A program made the translations under genes and the position numbers. Of a DNA stretch of 7,410 nt, positions 1 through 6,228 are shown one piece after another; within the stretch, counting starts at the first letter, position 1; each line of letters opens with the position of its first letter. This DNA is from an uncultured Rhodospirillales bacterium (GTDB lineage Bacteria > Pseudomonadota > Alphaproteobacteria > ATCC43930 > CGMCC-115725). Where the stretch lies: contig CAIUCF010000153.1 in NCBI GenBank assembly GCA_903897565.1, positions 1-7,410 of the forward strand, written 5' to 3'. The notes beneath the pieces are model-generated. The model searched no databases. It was given only the letters and a program-made list of their open reading frames with translations, and had not been told where the DNA came from.

Positions 1-174
1 GACTTTACCTTTCGCCGCTTCCTCGAGGACTGCCATGACGAGAATCTGCGGCGCATGGGAGAGCTCGATTCCACGCTGCTGAAGCCCGCGTTCCTGCCGA
101 AACTCGCCGATATCGCCCTGGCGAGCCTACGCCTGTGGAGCCTCGGCGGTAAGCGGGCCAGAGCTGCGGCATGA
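1..174 (+). CDS. 3' end of an unidentified protein (last 57 residues)
   Basis: An open frame runs from the first base of the window to a TGA at 172-174, so the start lies outside. The visible tail begins DFTFRRFLEDCHDENLRRMG and is rich in charged and leucine residues, with a basic C-terminus (GGKRARAAA). It has no clear membrane segment and no motif I recognise. It overlaps the start codon of the next gene by four bases (ATGA), so the two are probably cotranscribed and translationally coupled. HpnL-like genes commonly sit beside hopanoid genes such as hpnI, hpnJ or hpnK, so this may be the end of one of those. That is inference from position only; the tail alone does not identify it. Confidence 0.7.
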   Translation, partial: DFTFRRFLEDCHDENLRRMGELDSTLLKPAFLPKLADIALASLRLWSLGGKRARAAA

Positions 175-1154
175 AGTCGTTCGGGATCCTGGCCTTCGCG
201 TTGGGCGGCATCGGCGCGACCCTCCTGATCGCCCATTACGGCCTCCGGTCGGTCGCGACGGCGCTGACGACGATTGCCTGGTCGGGCTTCGCGCTCATCC
301 TCGCCTTCCATCTGGCGCTGGTCGTACTGATGGGACTGGCGTGGTGGCTGCTCGGTAGTAATCGCACCGACGGCCGTTGGTATCGTTTCGTCTGGGGCCG
401 GCTGATCCGGGACGGCGCTTCGGAGGTCCTGCCGTTCTCGCAGATCGGCGGCTTCGTCGCCGGCGCCCGCGCGGCCACTGTCGCGGGGGTGGGCGGCAGC
501 TTTGCGACGGCGTCGACCGTCGTCGACCTGACGATGGAGCTGATGGGCCAACTCGGCTACACCGCCATCGGTCTTAGTCTGCTCGCCTGGCTGCAGCCGA
601 GCAACCACATCGTCGGCCCCGTCGTGCTCGGGCTCGCCACGATGACGGCGGCGGCCAGTATATTTCTCACGGTCCAGGCCCGTGGCGCGGGGTTGGTCGA
701 GCAGATGGCCGTCAGACTCTCCAGCCAATGGCTCGGTACGTCACTCTCGTCGTCGCGCGGCATCCAAGCCGAAATTCATCGCATCCACGGCCGTCATCGC
801 CAGCTCGCGACCTCGACCGCCTTGCACCTGCTGTGCTGGCTGCTCAGCGGCGTCGAGGCCTGGCTAACCCTGCGCTTCATGGGGGTCGAGATCTCGGTGA
901 CCGCCGCCCTCGTCATCGACAGCTTGCTCTACGGCATCCGCAGCTTCGCCTTCCTGGTACCCAACGCCCTGGGCATCCAGGAGGCCGCCTATGTCCTGCT
1001 CGGGGCATTGTTCGGCGTCTCGCCGGGCAGCGCACTCGCCCTATCCCTGGTGCGTCGCGGCCGCGACATCGCGCTGGGCACACCCGTTCTCCTGATCTGG
1101 CAACTCGTCGAGGGCGGAAGGGCGTTCAACCCTTCCACGCGGAGCCCGACGTGA
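171..1154 (+). CDS. hpnL: HpnL-like integral membrane protein (lysylphosphatidylglycerol synthase TM-region/flippase fold)
   Basis: This 327-residue protein is strongly hydrophobic. Membrane segments are likely near residues 4-22, 37-62, 118-140, 148-168, 215-235, 243-265, 270-295 and 298-312. The segment RDGASEVLPFSQIGG (about 80-94), the following GAR and the VVDLTMEL stretch (118-125) are typical of the lysylphosphatidylglycerol synthase TM-region superfamily and of its hopanoid-cluster member HpnL. The late FLVPNALGIQEAAYV (261-275) is another family hallmark. The length fits HpnL, about 320 residues. HpnL proteins are encoded in hopanoid clusters and are thought to help move or place a lipid in the membrane, but the precise role is not established. 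The start overlaps the upstream stop, and the Shine-Dalgarno sequence is weak, consistent with coupling. The superfamily assignment is firm. The hpnL name is probable, since no other hopanoid gene is visible in the window. Confidence 0.75.
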   Translation: MKSFGILAFALGGIGATLLIAHYGLRSVATALTTIAWSGFALILAFHLALVVLMGLAWWLLGSNRTDGRWYRFVWGRLIRDGASEVLPFSQIGGFVAGARAATVAGVGGSFATASTVVDLTMELMGQLGYTAIGLSLLAWLQPSNHIVGPVVLGLATMTAAASIFLTVQARGAGLVEQMAVRLSSQWLGTSLSSSRGIQAEIHRIHGRHRQLATSTALHLLCWLLSGVEAWLTLRFMGVEISVTAALVIDSLLYGIRSFAFLVPNALGIQEAAYVLLGALFGVSPGSALALSLVRRGRDIALGTPVLLIWQLVEGGRAFNPSTRSPT

Positions 1155-1206
1155 AAATCTTGATCGCCTTACTCGCAACCAACCATCACCAATCGAGGAA
1201 CTCTCC

Positions 1207-2160
1207 ATGACATTTCCGACCAGACTGATCGCCGCACTCGCCTGCGCCCTGCTCGTCGCCCCCCTGAGCGGACAGGCGCACGGCATCGCCGGCGACCGCG
1301 TCTTTCCGGCAACCTTGACGATCGACGACCCCGCGGTCGGCGACGAGCTGTCGCTGCCGACCTTCGCCCTGCCGCCCGGTCAGACCGGAACTGCCGCCAA
1401 TGAATACGATTACGGCTTCGAGTGGGACAAGACCATCATCAAAGGGTTCGGGTTCGCGGTGAACAGCGGTTTTACCAACCTCCGTCAACCCGCCTCGGCG
1501 GATGGCAACAAATACGGCTGGAACGACCCCGTGGTGACCTTGAAATATACTTTCCTTGTCAATGGCCGGCACGAAGCAATGGCCTCGTTCGGGGTTCAGA
1601 AGGAGATCGGCGGCGTCGGCGCGGTCAACAGTCTCGGCGAAGACGCCAGTGGCTGGACCCAGCCGACCTTGTATTTCGGCAAGGGCTTCGGCGATCTTCC
1701 TGCGTCCGCTGGGCTGCTGCGGCCCTTCGCGATAACGGGCGAGGTCGGCTATCAGTGGGCGGACGAACCCCATCCGACCGCCGCCGACGGCACGGTCTCG
1801 ATCAACCCCGACATCTGGAACATCGGCCTGTCGCTGCAATACAATATGCAATACCTGCGCGCTCAGGTGAAGGATTACGGCCTGCCTGAGTTCGTCAACA
1901 ACGTGATCCCCCTCGTCGAGTTCGCCTACTCGACGCCGGCCTCCGCATCCCACACCGGAACGACCTCGGGAGGGACACTCGCCCCCGGCTTCCTCTACGA
2001 GGGCGGCAGCTACCAAATCGGGATCGAAGCCTTGGTGCCGACGACCCACTCTGCCGGCAACGAACTTGGTATGATCGCCCAGCTTCACTTCTTCCTCGAC
2101 GACGTCTTCCCGAACTCGCTCGGCAAGCCGCTCTTCGACGGCGAGGCCCCGCGGCTTTGA
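1207..2160 (+). CDS. Predicted outer-membrane beta-barrel protein of unknown function
   Basis: The protein has 317 residues and an N-terminal signal peptide (hydrophobic core about 8-20, likely cleavage near SGQA, residue 24). The mature start carries the recognisable segment RVFPATLTIDDPAVGDELSL. The rest is rich in alternating aromatic/polar strands with many Gly, Tyr and Phe residues (for example EYDYGFEWD, GEVGYQWAD, GLSLQYNMQY), as expected for an outer-membrane barrel. Proteins with this conserved start occur widely in proteobacteria as uncharacterised or 'transporter' proteins distantly resembling the MetA/phenol-degradation barrel group; that is from memory of the family. GAGGAA at 1195-1200 gives a well-placed ribosome binding site. 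The gene ends in a TGATG overlap with copC, so the two are very likely cotranscribed. This suggests a link to copper handling, but no metal motif is visible in the barrel itself. Confidence 0.8.
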   Translation: MTFPTRLIAALACALLVAPLSGQAHGIAGDRVFPATLTIDDPAVGDELSLPTFALPPGQTGTAANEYDYGFEWDKTIIKGFGFAVNSGFTNLRQPASADGNKYGWNDPVVTLKYTFLVNGRHEAMASFGVQKEIGGVGAVNSLGEDASGWTQPTLYFGKGFGDLPASAGLLRPFAITGEVGYQWADEPHPTAADGTVSINPDIWNIGLSLQYNMQYLRAQVKDYGLPEFVNNVIPLVEFAYSTPASASHTGTTSGGTLAPGFLYEGGSYQIGIEALVPTTHSAGNELGMIAQLHFFLDDVFPNSLGKPLFDGEAPRL

Positions 2161-2540
2161 TGGTGATGACCAACATGCCCAGATATCTCGCGCTCCTCGT
2201 GCTCGCCGCCGTGATGGTGGCGAGCGGTCCCGCCCGCGCTCACGCGCTTCTGCAGAAAACCATACCCGCCGTAGGCGCCGAGGTGTCACCCGGCCCCGCC
2301 AGCCTTCGGCTACACTTCAGCGAGGGAATCGAACTCGCGTTCTCGGGCGTGGCGATCGCCATGGCCGATGGGGTGGCGATCACACCGCGTTCCCTCACCC
2401 TCGATCCGGCGGATGACGCGACCCTCGTCGTCTCGTTGTCGGCCCCGCTGGCACCGGGGCAATACGAGGTCGCTTGGCATGTCGTTTCGGTCGATACCCA
2501 CAAGACTCAGGGGCATTATGGCTTCGCCGTGAAGCCCTAA
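2160..2540 (+). CDS. copC: CopC-family periplasmic copper-binding protein
   Basis: From the ATG at 2160 the protein has 126 residues: a signal peptide ending PARA at residue 27, then a mature protein of about 99 residues starting with histidine (HALLQKTIPAVG). CopC proteins bind Cu(II) through the mature N-terminal His (amine and side chain) plus an Asp-x-His near the end. Here these would be H28 (mature H1) and D112/H114 in VDTHKTQGHYGF. The LRLHFSEGIE segment is also typical. The Met-rich Cu(I) loop of Pseudomonas syringae CopC is absent, so this looks like a Cu(II)-only type. No copD follows, and none is in the window. The start is uncertain: TTG 2157, ATG 2160, ATG 2166 and ATG 2175 are all in frame. 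I chose 2160 because it overlaps the upstream stop (TGATG); 2175 gives the most compact signal peptide. Cleavage is the same in every case. Confidence 0.9.
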   Translation: MVMTNMPRYLALLVLAAVMVASGPARAHALLQKTIPAVGAEVSPGPASLRLHFSEGIELAFSGVAIAMADGVAITPRSLTLDPADDATLVVSLSAPLAPGQYEVAWHVVSVDTHKTQGHYGFAVKP

Positions 2541-2546
2541 AGCCGA

Positions 2547-2578
2547 GGCGGGACCGGGCCAATCAAGCCCGGCCCGCC
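2547..2578. terminator. GC-rich hairpin between convergent copC and lysR
   Basis: GGCGGGaCCGGGC (2547-2559) pairs with GCCCGGCCCGCC (2567-2578), giving 12 pairs with one bulged A and a 7-base loop (CAATCAA). It begins six bases after the copC stop and ends seven bases before the stop of the opposing regulator gene, so it could end transcription from both sides. Neither arm is followed by a T-run, so it is not a textbook intrinsic terminator. Confidence 0.55.
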
Positions 2579-2585
2579 GCTCACC

Positions 2586-3461
2586 TCAGTCCCGCGCCGC
2601 CCCGGACCGCGCGATCTCCAGGAACGCCGCCATCGCGCTCGAGACATAGCTGTCGTGGCGGCGGATGAAGAGGGTTTCGACCTGGCCTTGTTCGGGGGCG
2701 AGGGCGTGCAGCGCGACCTTGCCGGCCTCGGCAGCCGTCGCGACCACTCCTCTCGGCAGCAACGTTACCCCGACGCCGGCGGCGACACAGGCGATGATGG
2801 CGTCGAGTGAGCCGAATTCGAGCGGCTTGGCGACGACGATGCCGAGCCCGGCCAGCACCGTCTCCAACCGCTGGCGATAGGAGCAGCCGAGTTGGAAGAC
2901 GATGGTCTTCAAATCCGCGACCCCGGCCAGATCCCGCGGGTTTCCCACCGTCGGCGCCGTCACCAGCACCAATTCCTCGCGGAAGACCACCTCCTGATGC
3001 AGGTCGGGATGGCTGATAGGTCCGGCCACGAAGGCGCCATCGAGCCGGCATTGCACGACGTCGTTCACGAGCCGTGCGGTCGTGCCGGTGCTGACCGAGA
3101 GCCGCACCTGGGGATACGCCGTCGCGAAGGCGCTGAGCAGGGGCGAGAGTCGCAATGCCGTCGTGGTCTCGAGGCCGCCGAGGACGAGGGCACCGTTTGG
3201 CGGACCGTCATCCTGGGCCGCCGCCTGCGCCTCGGCCAGCAGCCGGGCGATGCGTGCGACGAAGGGCAGGACGCGACGACCTGCCGCCGTCGTCGTGACG
3301 CCGCGGGCATGGCGCTGGAACAGGCTGACGCCGAGTTCCTCCTCCAGCGAGCGTATTCGCGCCGTGACATTGGATTGCACGGTATGCAGTTCACTGGCCG
3401 CGCGGTTCATGCTCCCGTGCCGGGAAACCGCTTCGAACACCTTGAGGTCAGCCACGTTCAT
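2586..3461 (-). CDS. LysR-type transcriptional regulator (PtrR/YneJ-like)
   Basis: The protein has 291 residues, a normal LysR length. The N-terminal winged helix-turn-helix is clear: LKVFEAVSRHGSMNRAASEL, then SNVTARIRSLEEELGVSLFQR (to residue 50) and TTAAGRRVL. A linker helix follows, and then a periplasmic-binding-protein-like effector domain from about residue 90. GLETTTALR (96-104) and CSYRQRLE (193-200) resemble the corresponding parts of Escherichia coli PtrR (YneJ), as I recall them, so it belongs to that subgroup. The inducer cannot be inferred from sequence. It is divergent from the MFS/nitronate monooxygenase operon, the usual arrangement for a LysR protein and its target. A dyad overlapping its own -35 box suggests autoregulation. 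A modest AGGTGG lies just before the start codon. The gene is convergent with copC and has no evident functional link to it. Confidence 0.93.
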   Translation of the reverse strand: MNVADLKVFEAVSRHGSMNRAASELHTVQSNVTARIRSLEEELGVSLFQRHARGVTTTAAGRRVLPFVARIARLLAEAQAAAQDDGPPNGALVLGGLETTTALRLSPLLSAFATAYPQVRLSVSTGTTARLVNDVVQCRLDGAFVAGPISHPDLHQEVVFREELVLVTAPTVGNPRDLAGVADLKTIVFQLGCSYRQRLETVLAGLGIVVAKPLEFGSLDAIIACVAAGVGVTLLPRGVVATAAEAGKVALHALAPEQGQVETLFIRRHDSYVSSAMAAFLEIARSGAARD

Positions 3462-3485
3462 GGGTCCACCTGCCGGATTTGCGAG

Positions 3486-3514
3486 ATATCACTTTTAAAG
3501 AGAACGATTATCAA
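3486..3514 (-). promoter_or_regulatory. Putative sigma70 promoter of the lysR gene
   Basis: On the - strand, TTGATA (3509-3514) is followed after exactly 17 bases by TGATAT (3486-3491). The first matches the -35 consensus TTGACA at 5 of 6 positions; the -10 matches at only 3 of 6. The region is markedly AT-rich against its surroundings and lies 25 bases upstream of the start codon, so the leader would be short. The pairing is inferred by eye. Confidence 0.45.
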
Positions 3515-3525
3515 ATCAATTCGTT
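3503..3525. promoter_or_regulatory. Candidate LysR operator in the divergent lysR/MFS spacer
   Basis: AACGA (3503-3507) and TCGTT (3521-3525) form an inverted repeat separated by 13 bases and centred at 3514, with one extra inner T/A pair. A second short dyad, GATT-N4-AATC (3506-3517), lies inside it. The site overlaps the predicted -35 of the regulator gene and is about 60-70 bases upstream of the transporter start. That geometry allows repression of the regulator and activation of the operon. It does not contain a perfect symmetric T-N11-A core, so the assignment is tentative. Confidence 0.4.
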
Positions 3526-3584
3526 TTTCATGATGTAAGAACCACCGTAACCTCATAACCGCTGCAAAGACCAGGGAGAGGCAG

Positions 3585-4808
3585 ATGGACGACGGCACGA
3601 CTCATCGGGATCGCGACCGTGCCGCGATACCGGCGGTGAGCGCCTGGCGGGCGACCAGTGCCGGCTTCTGCGCCACCCTCGTGGGCATCGGCATGGCGCG
3701 CTTCGCCTACACGCCGCTGCTGCCGGCGATCATCGCCGCACATTGGTTCGGCGCGTCGACGGCAGCCTATCTCGGTGCCGCCAATCTCGCGGGCTATCTC
3801 GCCGGCGCCGTGTTCGGCCGCCCTGCGGCCCAGCGCCTGAGCGCGCCTGTGGTGATTCGCGGGACGATGCTGCTGGCCGCCGTGGCCTTCTTGGCCTGCG
3901 CCTACCCCATGCCCTTCGCCTGGTTCTTCCTGTGGCGCTTCGCCTCCGGGCTCGCCGGGGGCATGCTGATGGTGCTGGCGGCGCCGACGGTGCTGCCGCA
4001 TGTGCCGCCGTCGCGACGCGGGCTCGCCGGTGGCGTGATCTTCATGGGGGTCGGCGTCGGCATCGCCGCGTCGGGCACCCTGGTCCCGCTGCTGCTGCGC
4101 GAGGGGCTGGGCGAGACCTGGCTCGGGCTGGGCATCGTCGCGCTGCTGCTGACCGCGATCGCCTGGGGCGGCTGGCCCCGGGATGCCGCACCCAGCGCCG
4201 CGGCCACAGTGCATCACCGTCCGCATCGCCCCCTCGCCCTGCGCGCGCTCTACGGCGAATATGCGCTCAACGCGGTAGGCCTGGTGCCGCACATGATCTT
4301 CCTCGTCGACTTCGTCGCCCGCGGCCTTGGCCAGGGGTTGCAGGCCGGCGCCGAATATTGGGTGCTGTTTGGACTCGGCGCCATGGCCGGCCCGATCCTG
4401 ACCGGCCATCTCGCCGATCGCACCGGCTTCGGCCCGGCGCTTCGCCTGGCCTTTCTTCTCGAGGGCGCTGCCGTGATCATTCCAGCCTTCGGCCTGGGGC
4501 CCGGCTGGCTCATGCTGTCGAGCATCGTCGTCGGCGCCTTCGTGCCCGGGATCGGCACCCTGACGCTCGGCCGCATCCATGAGGTGCTGCTGCATCATCC
4601 ATCCGAGCAACGCGCGGCCTGGAGTATGGCGACCACCTGCTTCGCCGTACTCCAGGCCGCAGGGGCCTATGGCATGACCTTCCTGTTTGCGCATAATGGC
4701 GGCGACTATCACATGCTGTTCCTGCTGGGCGCCGCCGCCATGGCCCTGGCACTCGCCGTCGATCTCGCCGCGACATTGGTCGACGGCCGCCGGTCGACCC
4801 AGCTGTAG
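3585..4808 (+). CDS. YbfB/YjiJ-family MFS transporter
   Basis: The 407-residue hydrophobic protein has a pattern consistent with twelve transmembrane helices. A short charged cytoplasmic N-terminus (1-20) precedes the first helix, which contains GIGMARFAYTPLLP (34-47), the signature of the YbfB/YjiJ group (Pfam MFS_4). Helix 2 carries AAYLGAANLAGYLAG, the next loop has an RP...QRLS segment in place of the usual MFS motif A, and WFFLWRFASGLAGG follows. A central loop near residues 195-215 separates the two halves. Substrates of this family are largely unknown. A purine-rich GGGAGAGGCAG (3572-3582) just before the ATG serves as ribosome binding site. The stop is ten bases before the start of the nitronate monooxygenase gene, so the two form an operon. 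The likely role is uptake or efflux of the compound handled by the enzyme, which is inference. A divergent LysR gene probably controls it. Confidence 0.88.
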   Translation: MDDGTTHRDRDRAAIPAVSAWRATSAGFCATLVGIGMARFAYTPLLPAIIAAHWFGASTAAYLGAANLAGYLAGAVFGRPAAQRLSAPVVIRGTMLLAAVAFLACAYPMPFAWFFLWRFASGLAGGMLMVLAAPTVLPHVPPSRRGLAGGVIFMGVGVGIAASGTLVPLLLREGLGETWLGLGIVALLLTAIAWGGWPRDAAPSAAATVHHRPHRPLALRALYGEYALNAVGLVPHMIFLVDFVARGLGQGLQAGAEYWVLFGLGAMAGPILTGHLADRTGFGPALRLAFLLEGAAVIIPAFGLGPGWLMLSSIVVGAFVPGIGTLTLGRIHEVLLHHPSEQRAAWSMATTCFAVLQAAGAYGMTFLFAHNGGDYHMLFLLGAAAMALALAVDLAATLVDGRRSTQL

Positions 4809-4818
4809 GAGTTTCACG

Positions 4819-5889
4819 ATGACCACGACTGCCTCACGCGACTTCCTCGATCGCCTCGGTATCGAGCAGCCGATCATCCAGGCACCCATGGCCGGCGTCT
4901 CGACACCGGCCATGGCCGCCGCGGTCGCCAGTGCCGGCGGGCTGGGATCGCTCGGCCTCGGCGCGACCGACGCGACCGGCGCCGGCACGATGATCGCCGC
5001 CTTCCGCGAGCGCTCCAACCGCGCGCTCAACGTCAATCTGTTCTGCCACCAGCCAGCCGTCGCGGATCGCGCTCGCGAGACCGCCTGGCTTGCCCGGCTG
5101 CACCCGGAATTCGCCCGCTTCGGCGCCACGCCGCCGTCTGAGCTCCGGGAGATCTACACCAGCTTCGTCGCCGACGATGCGATGCTCGCGACCCTGCTGG
5201 CGACGCGCCCCAAGGTGGTGAGCTTTCATTTCGGCGTGCCGGCGCAACCATGGATCCGCGCGCTGCGCGACGCCGGGATCGTGTTGTTCGGCTCCGCCAC
5301 CAGCCTTGCCGAGGCCCGAATCGTCGCCGCGGCAGGAATCGACGCCGTCGTCGCCCAAGGTTACGAGGCCGGCGGCCATCGCGGCATCTTCGACCCCGAT
5401 GGTGAAGACGGCCAACTCGGGACACTGGCGCTGACCCGGCTTCTGGTGCGGGAACTGGACCTGCCGGTGATCGCCGCCGGCGGCATCATGGACGGCGCTG
5501 GCATCGCCGCCGCACTCCGGCTCGGTGCAGTCGCCGCACAACTTGGCACCGCATTCGTCGGCGTCGAGGAATCCGCCGCCGACGCCGGCTATCGTGCCGC
5601 GCTGTTCAGCGAAGCAGGCCGGCACACGGTGATGACGCGGGCGATCTCCGGACGTCCCGCCCGCTGCCTCGCCAATCGCTTCACGACCTGGGGACAGGAT
5701 ATCCCTCATGGCGACATCCCGGCCTATCCGATCGCCTATGACGCCGGTAAGGCCCTCAACGCCGCGGCCAAGGCGGCCGGCGAATTCGGCTATGGCGCGC
5801 AATGGGCGGGCCAGGGCGCCCCGCTGGCGCGGGCCCGCTCCGCCGCAGGATTGATGGCAGAACTGATCGCGGAGATGTCGGCGGCCTGA
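4819..5889 (+). CDS. Class I nitronate monooxygenase (FMN-dependent)
   Basis: The 356-residue protein is predicted to be a cytoplasmic TIM-barrel flavoenzyme of the nitronate monooxygenase (formerly 2-nitropropane dioxygenase) family. These enzymes use FMN and oxygen to oxidise alkyl nitronates, such as propionate 3-nitronate, to carbonyl compounds and nitrogen oxides. Family motifs appear in order: IIQAPMAGVSTP (19-30), SFHFG (135-139), AQGYEAGGHRG (179-189) with the presumed catalytic His187, AAGGIMDG (219-226), GTAF (243-246), and SGRPAR (277-282). The start at 4819 is set by AGGAG at 4807-4811 and by the family N-terminus. The same frame stays open upstream inside the transporter gene, but that extension is not credible. 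The gene follows the MFS gene by ten bases. A perfect hairpin starts three bases after its stop. Substrate is unproven; some relatives act on enoyl-ACP or other substrates, so 'nitronate monooxygenase-like' is the safest wording. Confidence 0.92.
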   Translation: MTTTASRDFLDRLGIEQPIIQAPMAGVSTPAMAAAVASAGGLGSLGLGATDATGAGTMIAAFRERSNRALNVNLFCHQPAVADRARETAWLARLHPEFARFGATPPSELREIYTSFVADDAMLATLLATRPKVVSFHFGVPAQPWIRALRDAGIVLFGSATSLAEARIVAAAGIDAVVAQGYEAGGHRGIFDPDGEDGQLGTLALTRLLVRELDLPVIAAGGIMDGAGIAAALRLGAVAAQLGTAFVGVEESAADAGYRAALFSEAGRHTVMTRAISGRPARCLANRFTTWGQDIPHGDIPAYPIAYDAGKALNAAAKAAGEFGYGAQWAGQGAPLARARSAAGLMAELIAEMSAA

Positions 5890-5892
5890 ACA

Positions 5893-5927
5893 GCAATAGC
5901 GGCCGGTTCGAAACCGGCCGCTATTGC
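5893..5927. terminator. Perfect 16-bp hairpin, probable bidirectional terminator
   Basis: GCAATAGCGGCCGGTT (5893-5908) and its exact reverse complement (5912-5927) flank a three-base loop, CGA. The hairpin lies directly after the nitronate monooxygenase stop and 21 bases before the stop of the opposing tautomerase gene, the right place for a shared terminator. There is no T-run on either side. The stem's outer part (GCAATA/TATTGC) is less GC-rich than the core. Confidence 0.7.
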
Positions 5928-5948
5928 CTGCGCAGATCGCGATTTGCA

Positions 5949-6212
5949 CTAGAAAAATGCGGGGCGAGGCGGCAATGCCCCGGCCGCGCCTGCGCGGACG
6001 CGACGGTATTGCACCGTCGGCATCCCGCCCCAGCCCCAATTGTCGAGATCGACTTCCTCGATCACGACATAGGTCGATTCGAGCGGCTTGTTGAGGACGT
6101 CGAGCAGGACCTCGCTGACGCCCTTGATGATGGCGGCCTTCTCATCAGAAGTGACGGAATTGCGGCCGGGTGCGGTGCCCTCGCGGGTAACCTGGACGGT
6201 AACGATCGGCAT
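5949..6212 (-). CDS. Tautomerase family protein (4-oxalocrotonate tautomerase-like)
   Basis: From the ATG at 6212 the protein has 87 residues and begins MPIVTVQVTREG. Removal of Met would expose the N-terminal proline that acts as catalytic base in the tautomerase superfamily. The core follows the 4-oxalocrotonate tautomerase pattern: beta strand, helix EKAAIIKGVSEVLLDVL (24-40), STYVVIEEV (46-54), then NWGWGG (58-63) at the site of the family's aromatic residue (Phe50 in 4-OT). The position of 4-OT Arg39 appears to be Tyr48, so the classical 4-OT reaction is doubtful. It is longer than the 62-residue 4-OT, with an insertion after strand 1 and a Pro/Ala-rich tail. The start was chosen because of Pro2 and a GAGGGGCGAG ribosome binding site; an in-frame upstream ATG (6263) lies inside the SDR gene. 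It follows the SDR gene by 16 bases, so it is the second gene of that operon. Confidence 0.88.
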   Translation of the reverse strand: MPIVTVQVTREGTAPGRNSVTSDEKAAIIKGVSEVLLDVLNKPLESTYVVIEEVDLDNWGWGGMPTVQYRRVRAGAAGALPPRPAFF

Positions 6213-6228
6213 GTCTCGCCCCTCGCCG

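Noticed and set aside
1186..2289. 367-residue open frame on the - strand
   Set aside because: It is antisense to the barrel protein and the start of copC, both of which have signal peptides and family motifs. Its translation is low-complexity and Arg/Gly-rich.
4687..4818. Upstream extension of the nitronate monooxygenase frame
   Set aside because: The 44 extra residues lie within the MFS gene, have no family counterpart, and ignore the AGGAG at 4807-4811 that fits the ATG at 4819.
3528..5129. 533-residue open frame on the - strand
   Set aside because: It is antisense to the MFS transporter and nitronate monooxygenase genes, has biased Gly/Arg/His/Gln composition and no recognisable domain. 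It is a typical shadow frame in GC-rich coding DNA.
4834..6039. 401-residue open frame on the - strand
   Set aside because: It is antisense to the nitronate monooxygenase and runs through the perfect hairpin and the end of the tautomerase gene. No family motif is visible.
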